Shown here: positions 57,438-64,000 of the stretch, piece after piece
Numbering within the stretch: position 1 is the stretch's first letter
Layout of the letters: each line of letters opens with the position of its first letter
Origin: Micrococcus lacusdianchii
GTDB lineage: Bacteria; Actinomycetota; Actinomycetes; Actinomycetales; Micrococcaceae
Length of the DNA stretch: 64,000 nt
Assembly (NCBI RefSeq): GCF_023155805.1
Contig: NZ_JAKNUW010000013.1
Location: forward strand, 1 to 64,000
Reading direction: 5' to 3'
The notes under the pieces: generated by a model
What the model saw: the letters and a program-made list of their open reading frames with translations, nothing else
Told to the model about the DNA's origin: nothing
Databases searched by the model: none
Program-made: the position numbers and the translations under genes

Positions 57438-57937
57438 GCGGTCCTCCCGGAGGTCGACGTGGGGGTCTGGGGGTCGACGGCGGCGCCGAAGCCGCCGCTG
57501 GAGCCGAAGCCGCCCATGCCGCGGTCGGAGTCGGGGAGCGCATCCACGGGGACGAAGCGCGCCCGCACCACGGGCTGGATCACGAGCTGGGCGATCCGGT
57601 CGCCCCGCCGCAGGGTGACGGGCGTGCGCGGGTCCAGGTTGATCAGGGGCACCATGATCTCGCCGCGGTAGCCGGCGTCGACGGTCCCCGGGGCGTTGAC
57701 CACGCTCAGGCCGTGGCGGACCGCCAGGCCGGAGCGGGGGTGGATGAAGCCGGCGTGGCCGTCGGGCAGGGCCAGGGCGACCCCCGTGGGGACCAGGGCG
57801 CGCTCCCCCGGAGCGAGGCTCACGTCCACGGTGGTCCGCAGGTCGGCGCCCGCGTCCCCCGGGCGGGCGTACGAGGGCGGCGGCAGGTCCGGGTCGAGGG
57901 CCTGCAGGGGCACGTCGGTCGTGGCGGAGTCGGTCAC
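57434..57937 (-). CDS. dut: dUTP diphosphatase (dUTPase)
   Basis: 167 residues from GTG 57937, a start supported by a TAGAGT box 8 nt upstream. All five dUTPase motifs: AGADLRT (30-36), [28 protein letters not shown] (81-94, uracil hairpin), [10 protein letters not shown] and the C-terminal arm [13 protein letters not shown] (139-151). Trimeric enzyme that hydrolyses dUTP to dUMP. First gene of dut-DUF3710-OB-fold. Confidence 0.96.
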   Translation of the reverse strand: MTDSATTDVPLQALDPDLPPPSYARPGDAGADLRTTVDVSLAPGERALVPTGVALALPDGHAGFIHPRSGLAVRHGLSVVNAPGTVDAGYRGEIMVPLINLDPRTPVTLRRGDRIAQLVIQPVVRARFVPVDALPDSDRGMGGFGSSGGFGAAVDPQTPTSTSGRTA

Positions 57938-57945
57938 GGGCCCCG

Positions 57946-57951
57946 ACTCTA
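57946..57951 (-). promoter_or_regulatory. dut: -10 element (TAGAGT) of the dut operon, leaderless
   Basis: TAGAGT ends 8 nt before GTG 57937 on the minus strand. No Shine-Dalgarno is present. Confidence 0.5.
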
Positions 57952-58007
57952 CCTCTCCGCCACGCGGCCGGGGCGGCGACCGGCGCCGATGTGGGAAGCT
58001 GGAGGAC

Positions 58008-58538
58008 ATGCACGAGGAGACCCGCACGGCCGAGATCCGACCCGACCGCCCCGCCGACGGCCCACACTCCCCGGCCGGTGCGGGGGCGGTGCTGTTCGCG
58101 GAGCGGCTGAGGCCCTCGCCCGGCGTCTGGGTGGTGGCCGCGATGCTCGCGGGGCTCACCATCCTGGTGTTCGCCCCCATCGACGTGTGGCTGGGTGTGG
58201 CGGCGGCCATCGGGTTCTTCGTGGTGGAGGCGATCGTGCTGATCGCCTCGACGCCGCGCATCGTGGTCACCGACTCCTCGCTCCAGGTGGGGCGGGCGCA
58301 GATCGAGCGCCGCCACGTGGGCGAGGTGACCGGACACCGCGGAGAGTCGGCCCGAGCGCAGCAGGGCCCGCTGCTGCACGGGTTGGCCTATGTCACGGTC
58401 CGCGGCTGGATCGCCCCGGTGGTGCGTGTGCAGATCACGGATGCGCGGGACCGCACGCCCTACTGGCTGACCAGCACCCGCCGTCCCGAGGAGCTCGTGG
58501 CCGCCCTCGGCGGCCGCATGGCCGACGAGGCCGCCTGA
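58008..58538 (+). CDS. DUF3093 domain-containing membrane protein
   Basis: 176 residues from ATG 58008 (GAAGCT box 7 nt upstream; the adjacent GGAGG is only 2 nt from the ATG and probably not used). Two TM helices: [20 protein letters not shown] and [18 protein letters not shown] soluble beta-rich domain follows ([40 protein letters not shown]). Matches DUF3093, always near dut in actinobacteria; no function known. Convergent with DUF4193. Confidence 0.92.
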   Translation: MHEETRTAEIRPDRPADGPHSPAGAGAVLFAERLRPSPGVWVVAAMLAGLTILVFAPIDVWLGVAAAIGFFVVEAIVLIASTPRIVVTDSSLQVGRAQIERRHVGEVTGHRGESARAQQGPLLHGLAYVTVRGWIAPVVRVQITDARDRTPYWLTSTRRPEELVAALGGRMADEAA

Positions 58539-58545
58539 GCGGGGC

Positions 58546-58845
58546 TCAGCCCTCGCAGTCGGTGCAGTAGACCAGCTCACCCTCCTCGCGGGCGGCCTGG
58601 GAGCGATGGCGCACGAGGAAGCACGAGGCGCACGTGAACTCGTCCGACTGGGCGGGGAGCACCCGCACCATCAGCTCCTCGCCGGAGAGGTCGGCACCGG
58701 GCAGCTCGAAGCCCTCCGCGGCCTCCGTCTCGTCCTCGTCCACGACGGCCGACTGCGTGTCCGTGCGCCGCGCCTTCAGCTCCTCGATCGAGTTCTGGCT
58801 CAGCTCTTCCTCGTTCTTGCGAGGTGCGTCGTAGTCGGTGGCCAT
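58546..58845 (-). CDS. DUF4193 family zinc-ribbon-like protein
   Basis: 99 residues. N-terminus MATDYDAPRKNEEELSQNSI (the DUF4193 hallmark), acidic middle (DEDETEAAEG), and a C-terminal four-Cys site: C-x2-C in FTCASCFLVRHRSQ and C-x2-C in VYCTDCEG. Probably binds zinc. Function unknown. It lies 8 bp from the convergent DUF3093 stop; the two stops sit in one palindrome. Confidence 0.93.
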   Translation of the reverse strand: MATDYDAPRKNEEELSQNSIEELKARRTDTQSAVVDEDETEAAEGFELPGADLSGEELMVRVLPAQSDEFTCASCFLVRHRSQAAREEGELVYCTDCEG

Positions 58846-59138
58846 GGTGGGGATCTCACGCTCCGCTGGTGGGGGTCGGCACCGGGGCCGGTGCCTGGGG
58901 CGGCGCCGGGTGCGGGATCCGCCCGTGGGGCGTCCCCGGCCAACGCCGTTGCGCGTAGATTGTGCACCATGGTCTCCGGGGCGCCAAATGCTCCCCACGG
59001 GGGACGCACCCGCCCTCCGTCCCGGGCTGCGCGCCCGACCGGGGGCGGGGCGGGGCTCCCGTTAGGATCGGACCAGCCCGGGCACCGGCGACGCCCGTGC
59101 CGCACCGGGCCGAGACCACGATGGAAAGGGATGTCCCC

Positions 59139-60500
59139 ATGGCGGAGCTCCGACTCACCGGTCCGACCGAGGACGGCGACGCGTTGCGTCTGACCAGCCC
59201 GGACGGGTCCGCGCACACGCTCCCGGTGACCCCGTACCTGCGACGGCTCGTGGTGGACCAGGGCGAGGCCGCCACACCGGAGGACCCGGCCCCGGACGCG
59301 GCGCCGCAGGACCCCGCCGACGATGCGGAACGCCCCGAGCCCGCCGTCCCCGTGACACCCGTGGCGGACCAGGCGGACGTCCGCGCGGCCGCCACGGCCG
59401 ACGCCGTGCCGCTGAGTCCCCGCGAGATCCAGACGCGCATCCGGGCGGGCGCCACCGTGGAGCAGGTGGCTCGGGAGTCCGGCAACGCCTTCTCCCGCAT
59501 CCGCACCTACGGGTTCCCCGTGCTCGCCGAACGCGGCTACATCGCCCAGCAGGCGCAGGGCGTGGAGGTCTGGGTCGGCGGCCCGGACCTGTACTCCTCC
59601 ACCGTCACCGACGGAGGGCCCACCACGCTGGCCGAGCTGGCCGCCCACCGGCTCGCGGAGCTGGGCGTCGACGTCGGCGCCCTCGAGTGGGACGCATGGC
59701 GTGCGGGCGCCGGCGACTGGACGGTGGTGGCCGCCTTCCCCGCGCCCGAGGGGACGGCGCTGCCCACCCGGGAGGAGCCGCCCGCGCGGTGGTCCTTCCG
59801 CCCCTCCGGCCGCCACCTGGACCCGCAGAACGCGTGGGCCCGCATCCTCTCGGACGCCCAGGCCTGGGACGTGCGGCATCCCGCCGCGGACGGGGAGCCC
59901 GCCGCGGACGTCGCCCCGCCCCTGCCCGCGGAGGAGGACGGCGCGTCCGACGCGGCCGTCGACGCCGGGCAGGACGCCGTGACCCCGCGGGGCGCGGTGT
60001 CCGCGAGCGCCGACCGGGACGCGGACCTGCTGGAGATCCTGCGCAGCCGTCGCGGTCGTCGCGTGGGCCAGGACGAGGAGTCCGACGACGCGCTCGCCCA
60101 CCTGATCGCCCGCGGAGCCCAGGCCCGGGAGGCGGCCGAGCACTCCGAGGAGGAGACCGCGGGCCCGTCCCCGGCGGCCCCGGGCGACGCGCCCGCCGAG
60201 GAGGCCGCCGACACCCCGGCCCCCAGCCGCGCCGCGCGACTGCTGCGCGGTCTGCCCGCCCTCCCCGAGGACGACGCCGAGGCGGACGCCCAGGAGGATC
60301 GCGCGGACGACGGGCCGGAGACGGCACCCCCGGCGACCCCGGTCGAGCGGACGGACGAGGACCCCGCCGCCGAGCCGACGCCGCGCCCCGGCCGCGAACG
60401 CCCCGCGATGCCCACGCCGCGTCCCCGGGCCCGCTCGGCAGCGCGCCGCGCGTCGGTGCCCAGCTGGGACGACATCGTCTTCGGCCGCAAGGGCGACTGA
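59139..60500 (+). CDS. sepH: Septation protein SepH
   Basis: 453 residues. N-terminal DUF3071 domain with the helix-turn-helix LSPREIQTRIRAGATVEQVARESG (about 87-110) and TYGFPVLAERGYIAQQA. A long Ala/Pro/Glu-rich linker (about 255-435) follows, and the family's C-terminal signature SVPSWDDIVFGRKGD closes it. SepH binds FtsZ and stimulates its assembly in actinobacteria. The start at ATG 59139 has GGAAAGGG upstream. Leader region 58846-59138 (293 bp) holds TAGATT and TAGGAT -10 candidates. Confidence 0.95.
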   Translation: MAELRLTGPTEDGDALRLTSPDGSAHTLPVTPYLRRLVVDQGEAATPEDPAPDAAPQDPADDAERPEPAVPVTPVADQADVRAAATADAVPLSPREIQTRIRAGATVEQVARESGNAFSRIRTYGFPVLAERGYIAQQAQGVEVWVGGPDLYSSTVTDGGPTTLAELAAHRLAELGVDVGALEWDAWRAGAGDWTVVAAFPAPEGTALPTREEPPARWSFRPSGRHLDPQNAWARILSDAQAWDVRHPAADGEPAADVAPPLPAEEDGASDAAVDAGQDAVTPRGAVSASADRDADLLEILRSRRGRRVGQDEESDDALAHLIARGAQAREAAEHSEEETAGPSPAAPGDAPAEEAADTPAPSRAARLLRGLPALPEDDAEADAQEDRADDGPETAPPATPVERTDEDPAAEPTPRPGRERPAMPTPRPRARSAARRASVPSWDDIVFGRKGD

Positions 60501-60507
60501 GGCCGGC

Positions 60508-61740
60508 TCAGCGCCGCCAGAGCAGCAGCGGCACCTCGCGCTCGGCGCGCGTCGGCGAGCCGTGCTGGCCCACCATCGCGAACGCCCGCGGGGACACCCG
60601 GCGGCCGTCGTAGAGCGCGAGGTCCCCGTGGCACGCGACGAGCAGCTCGCCGATGCGCGGCAGGACGCGCTCCGTCACGCGGTCCCCGAACCATCCGGCG
60701 GCCACGGCCTCCTCCCGGGTGACCACCCAGGCCTGGGCGCCGAACCGCTCCTGCCACGCCGCGCGGGTGCGGGCCCGCAGGGCGTCGCCGGGGTCGGCGG
60801 TGAAGTGCAGCTGCACCATCCGCGGCTCCCCCGCGGTGTGCGCCACCCCCTCGAGCAGCGCCGGGTCCACGAGTCGTCCGGCCTCATCGACAGCGGCGTA
60901 GTCCACGCGCCGGGCGACCGGGACGTCCACCATGCCGTGGTCGCCCGTGACCAGCACGAGGGTCCCCTGCGGCACCCGGGCCACGAGGCGGCGCACGGCG
61001 GCGTCGACCTCCTCGAGGGCGTGCAGCCACGCATCGGAGCCCACGCCGTGGCGATGCCCGGCCTTGTCCAGCTCGTTGGCGTAGAAGTACACCAGGGTGG
61101 GCTCGCGGGCCTCGGTCAGGACCCGCGCCACGTGCTGGGTGCGGGCGATCAGCCCCCGGCCGGACAGGAACCGCCCCCCGCGCAGGCCGGCCCGCGTGAG
61201 CGCGGAGTGCTCGAACTCCGGCAGGGACACCGTCACCGCGTCCACGCCCGCCGCCTCGGCGCGCTCGAACACCGTGGCGTGCGGCTGCCAGGCCACCGGG
61301 TCGGTGGCCTCGTCCCAGCCGCCCAGCATGTTCACGACGACGCGGCGCTCGGGGTCCAGGACGTCGTAGCCGGCCACGCCGTGCTCCCCCACGTCCAGGC
61401 CCGTGCCGAGGCTCGTGAGGGAGGCCGCCGTCGTGGTGGGCGTGGCCGCGACGAGGACGCGGCCGCCGTCGGCCATCGCGGCCCGCAGCGTGGGCGCATG
61501 GCCGCCGTGGCGCTTCAGGACCGACCGGCCCAGCCCGTCCACGAGGACCACGAGCACGCGGCGGGTGGACCCCAGGCCCAGCACGTCCTCGACACCCGGC
61601 ACGCCCAGGGCCGCGGCGGCCGAGGTCAGGACGGAGCGCAGCGCCCGCTCGGGGGGCGTGGACGACGTCGGCGCGGCCGGCCCGCCGGCCGGGGTGAGGG
61701 CCTCGGCCGCCCCGCCCGGGGCATCCGCGGCCGGTCTCAC
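60508..61740 (-). CDS. Alkaline-phosphatase-superfamily (nucleotide pyrophosphatase-like) protein
   Basis: 410 residues from GTG 61740 (GTGA overlap with DUF5998). Metal-binding motifs: VLVVLVDGLGRSVLKRHGG (Asp), the nucleophile Thr in AATPTTTAASLTSLGTGLDV, YFYANELDKAGHRHG (Asp, His), and LVLVTGDHGMVDVP (Asp-His). This is the phosphodiesterase/NPP pattern. No signal peptide, so cytosolic or loosely exported. Substrate unknown. Position between DUF5998 and sepH is conserved in the group. Convergent with sepH. Confidence 0.88.
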   Translation of the reverse strand: MRPAADAPGGAAEALTPAGGPAAPTSSTPPERALRSVLTSAAAALGVPGVEDVLGLGSTRRVLVVLVDGLGRSVLKRHGGHAPTLRAAMADGGRVLVAATPTTTAASLTSLGTGLDVGEHGVAGYDVLDPERRVVVNMLGGWDEATDPVAWQPHATVFERAEAAGVDAVTVSLPEFEHSALTRAGLRGGRFLSGRGLIARTQHVARVLTEAREPTLVYFYANELDKAGHRHGVGSDAWLHALEEVDAAVRRLVARVPQGTLVLVTGDHGMVDVPVARRVDYAAVDEAGRLVDPALLEGVAHTAGEPRMVQLHFTADPGDALRARTRAAWQERFGAQAWVVTREEAVAAGWFGDRVTERVLPRIGELLVACHGDLALYDGRRVSPRAFAMVGQHGSPTRAEREVPLLLWRR

Positions 61741-62330
61741 GCCGCGACCGCCAGGTGGGCACGGCGCAGCACCCGGGCGAAGTGCAGGGCCGCGTCCACG
61801 GCCCCCTGACCCTCGGCGTCGGCCGCCACGCGGATCACCAGGTCCTCCCGGGCGGTGGTGCCCGTGTAGCCGTGGTCGGCGTCGCACCGGGGGTCCGCGC
61901 AGCCGGCCGGCTGCAGGTCCACGCGCTGGCCGCCGGCCCACTGCACGCCCAGGGTCATCTCCGCCACCGGGTCCTGCGGCCGGAACCGCTCCGGGTGGGC
62001 GTGGCCCGTGGTCAGCAGCACCGACTCGATGGACCGCAGGGGCACCATCTCCGTGGACACCTGCGCCAGCACCGCCTGGCCCGCGGGGTCGGCGGCGTGG
62101 TCGTCCAGGTGCACGGCCAGCAGGACGTCCCCGGCCACCACCAGGACCGTGATGTGCCGGTGGATCTCCTCGTAGTCGAAGTGGGTGTCCACGTGCACGA
62201 GGTGGGCCAGGGCGGTGCGCCCCTCCAGCTCCACGGCGATCGCGTGCGCCACGAGCTCCGGGTAGTACCCGGCCCGTCGCAGGGCCTCGTCGAGGGAGCC
62301 GTGGTCGTGGTTCCAGCGCAGCGCGGTCAT
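61737..62330 (-). CDS. DUF5998 family protein
   Basis: 197 residues from ATG 62330, supported by a TAGCAT box 7 nt upstream; ATG 62339 lies within that box. LDEALRRAGYYPELVAHAIA, HLVHVDTHFDYEEIHRHITV, LLTTGHAHPERF, CADPRCDADHGYTGTTARED (four Cys/His, possible metal site) and the C-terminal ALHFARVLRRAHLA. Function unknown. Overlaps the phosphatase-like gene by 4 nt. Confidence 0.85.
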   Translation of the reverse strand: MTALRWNHDHGSLDEALRRAGYYPELVAHAIAVELEGRTALAHLVHVDTHFDYEEIHRHITVLVVAGDVLLAVHLDDHAADPAGQAVLAQVSTEMVPLRSIESVLLTTGHAHPERFRPQDPVAEMTLGVQWAGGQRVDLQPAGCADPRCDADHGYTGTTAREDLVIRVAADAEGQGAVDAALHFARVLRRAHLAVAA

Positions 62331-62337
62331 GCCCACC

Positions 62338-62343
62338 ATGCTA
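62338..62343 (-). promoter_or_regulatory. -10 element (TAGCAT) of the DUF5998 operon, leaderless
   Basis: TAGCAT ends 7 nt before the DUF5998 ATG on the minus strand. No Shine-Dalgarno is present. Confidence 0.5.
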
Positions 62344-62382
62344 GGCACGCAGGGGACCGTCGGCTGACGCGCAGGGCGCCGG

Positions 62383-64000
62383 TCAGCTGGCGCGCAGGGC
62401 GCGACGGGCCGAGTCGGTGCGGCCGGCGGCGTTGGCCACGTCCACCTCGGCGGCCAGCACGGTGACCCCGCTCGCCGAGGCGAGCACGGGCGCGAAGCGC
62501 AGCCGGGCCACGGCGGCGAGGTCGTCCTTCAGGCAGCTGACGCGGGCCACCAGGTCCTCCAGGGCCGGCAGGTCCACCGCGGGCACGCCGCCGGCGCCCG
62601 CGAGCTTCACCGCCGCCCGCGGCGCCCGCACCATGCGCGCCACGTCCTGGTCGGTGAGCGGGGGCACCCGGTGCACCCAGTCCCCCAGCAGGTCCGTGGC
62701 GTCGCCGGCCATGCCGAAGGACACCACCGGGCCCAGCAGGGGGTCCTCCAGGGCCGTCACCATGCAGGACTGGCCGGTGGGCGCCATGGACTGCACCTCG
62801 AGCTCCGTCACGCCGAACGGGGCGAGCACCTGGCGCATGTGCTCCACGTTGCGCCGCAGCGAGTCGGCGTCCACCACGTTCAGGCGCACCCCGCCCAGGT
62901 CGATCCGGTGCCGCAGGTAGGGGTCCACGGCCTTCACGGCCACCGGGAAGCCGAGCTCCTCGGCCGCGGCCACGGCCTCGTCCGCCGTGGTGAACCGACG
63001 CGAGGGCAGCACGGAGATGCCGTAGAGGCCCAGCAGCCGCTCGGTCTCCTTCCCGGTCAGCCGGACGAGCTCGGTCCCCCGGGCTCGTCCGCACGCGGAC
63101 TCCACGAGGGCCTCCGCGGCGCGGACGTCCACGTCGGACAGCTCGATCGGCTCGCCCGCGTCCTGTCGGCGCCACGCGCCGTACTCGGCGAGCCGGCCGA
63201 GCACGGTCAGCGCCGACCGCGGCGACGGGTAGAGGGGCACTCCGGGCTGGCGCGCGCCGGGCTCGGCGTCGTCGGCCGGCGCCCCCGCCCCGCCGAGGCG
63301 CGCGCCGGCGTACCGGGGGGTCACGGCGTCGGGCAGGCTCGCGAGCACCGGCACCGGGGCGTCCCGGGCCACCTCGGCGAGGGCGGCGGCCACCTGGTCC
63401 GCGGTCTCCTCGTCCTGGTGCAGGCCGAGGCGCCCCACCACCACGACGGCGTCCGAGTCCCCGGCCACGAGCGCCGCGGCCACGTGGCCCACGAGGTCGC
63501 GGGCCGGCGGCGCGATGCCCTGCTCCCGGTCGCCGAGGCCGAGGGTGGCGACGACCTCGAGGCCGGCCTGGGCGGCGGCGTCGCGGGCGATCCGGTCGAG
63601 CGCCAGGGAGTCCACCACCAGGCTGACGCGGCGTCCGGCGGGCATCGGCTGGGTGGCCACGGCCATCAGCAGGTCGAGCATGTCCTCGTGGGTGGCGACC
63701 TCGAGCACGCCGGTCTGGTCCAGCATCGAGTCCACGGCACCGGCCGGGGCCTGCGTGGTGCGGACCTCGTGGCCGGGCGGCAGGGCGCGCCCGGTGACGT
63801 CGGAGCGGACCACCACCACGGGCTTGGTGCGGGAGAGCCGCCGGGCGATGCGGGTGAACTTGCGGGGGTTGCCGAAGGACTCCAGGTACACGCCCACGGC
63901 GGCGGTCTGGGGGTCGTCCTCGAAGAACTGCATGGCGTCGTTGCCGGAGACGTCCGCCCGGTTGCCCGCGCTGAGGGAGGTGGACAGCCCGAGCCCGCGG
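62383..64000 (-). CDS. Acetate--CoA ligase (NDP-forming) family protein, N-terminus outside the window
   Basis: About 538 residues visible; the frame continues past the right edge (GNRADVSGNDAMQFFEDD lies before an internal Met at 63933). The end of the CoA-binding domain (VYLESFGNPRKFTRIARRL), a ligase-CoA domain (about 95-215) and an ATP-grasp domain (LLGLYGISVLPSRR, GFPVAVKAVDPYLRHRIDLG, SFGMAGDATDLLGDWVHRVP) are present. In this neighbourhood the family is usually fused to an N-terminal GNAT acetyltransferase, not visible here. It makes acyl-CoA with NDP formation or acylates proteins. Confidence 0.88.
   Translation of the reverse strand, partial: RGLGLSTSLSAGNRADVSGNDAMQFFEDDPQTAAVGVYLESFGNPRKFTRIARRLSRTKPVVVVRSDVTGRALPPGHEVRTTQAPAGAVDSMLDQTGVLEVATHEDMLDLLMAVATQPMPAGRRVSLVVDSLALDRIARDAAAQAGLEVVATLGLGDREQGIAPPARDLVGHVAAALVAGDSDAVVVVGRLGLHQDEETADQVAAALAEVARDAPVPVLASLPDAVTPRYAGARLGGAGAPADDAEPGARQPGVPLYPSPRSALTVLGRLAEYGAWRRQDAGEPIELSDVDVRAAEALVESACGRARGTELVRLTGKETERLLGLYGISVLPSRRFTTADEAVAAAEELGFPVAVKAVDPYLRHRIDLGGVRLNVVDADSLRRNVEHMRQVLAPFGVTELEVQSMAPTGQSCMVTALEDPLLGPVVSFGMAGDATDLLGDWVHRVPPLTDQDVARMVRAPRAAVKLAGAGGVPAVDLPALEDLVARVSCLKDDLAAVARLRFAPVLASASGVTVLAAEVDVANAAGRTDSARRALRAS

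Overview
The window is a stretch of chromosome from a very GC-rich actinobacterium. Gene content and order fit the family Micrococcaceae, most likely Micrococcus (M. luteus group). This rests on synteny (rpsD-alaS-ruvX-mltG; yebC-ruvCAB-yajC-secDF-rel; TrkA pair-DUF3159-DUF3710-dut-DUF3093-DUF4193-sepH-DUF5998), on GTG and TTG starts, and on GC-clamped terminators. No rRNA, tRNA, CRISPR array or complete insertion sequence was found.

Layout. 1-6.5 kb (minus strand): mltG (partial), ruvX, alaS, a small conserved membrane-anchored gene, rpsD and rarA. 6.7-15.2 kb: a secreted choice-of-anchor I protein with no normal start codon, an MFS exporter, dtd, aspS, an amino-acid permease and hisS. 15.4-17.8 kb: a DUF349 protein and an AbiEi-like protein. 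17.8-26.7 kb (minus strand): rel, secF, secD, yajC, ruvB, ruvA, ruvC and yebC, with a LexA-like box before ruvA. 26.9-32.5 kb (plus strand): an accessory defence island holding an Abi/HEPN gene and a Type III restriction-modification pair (mod, res). 32.6-42.1 kb: peptidase M3, an alpha/beta hydrolase, msrB, threonine aldolase, DUF3000, RNase D and a FadB-like multifunctional enzyme. 42.2-54.1 kb: a hypothetical gene, a Rieske lipoprotein, a PLDc_N membrane protein, an aldo/keto reductase, a hypothetical gene coupled to dxs, dxs, acnA, an RNA methyltransferase and an APC permease. 54.2-64 kb: two TrkA proteins, DUF3159, an OB-fold protein, DUF3710, dut, DUF3093, DUF4193, sepH, an alkaline-phosphatase-superfamily protein, DUF5998 and the C-terminal part of an NDP-forming acyl-CoA ligase.

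How the genes fit together. Most of the window is core housekeeping: translation (four synthetase or editing genes plus S4), Holliday-junction processing (RuvX, RuvABC, RarA), Sec export (YajC-SecDF), the stringent response (Rel), the TCA cycle and isoprenoid entry (AcnA, Dxs), K+ homeostasis (TrkA pair with permease) and division (SepH). The main accessory element is the 5.6-kb defence island between the yebC terminator and the peptidase gene. Within it, the central specificity region of mod falls to about 53% G+C between flanks of about 69%, the mark of a swapped recognition domain.

Two sequence habits recur. First, a TANNNT-like -10 hexamer often lies only 6-9 nt before the start codon, predicting leaderless mRNAs for about a dozen genes. 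Second, gene ends carry 11-22-bp GC-rich hairpins with no T-tract.
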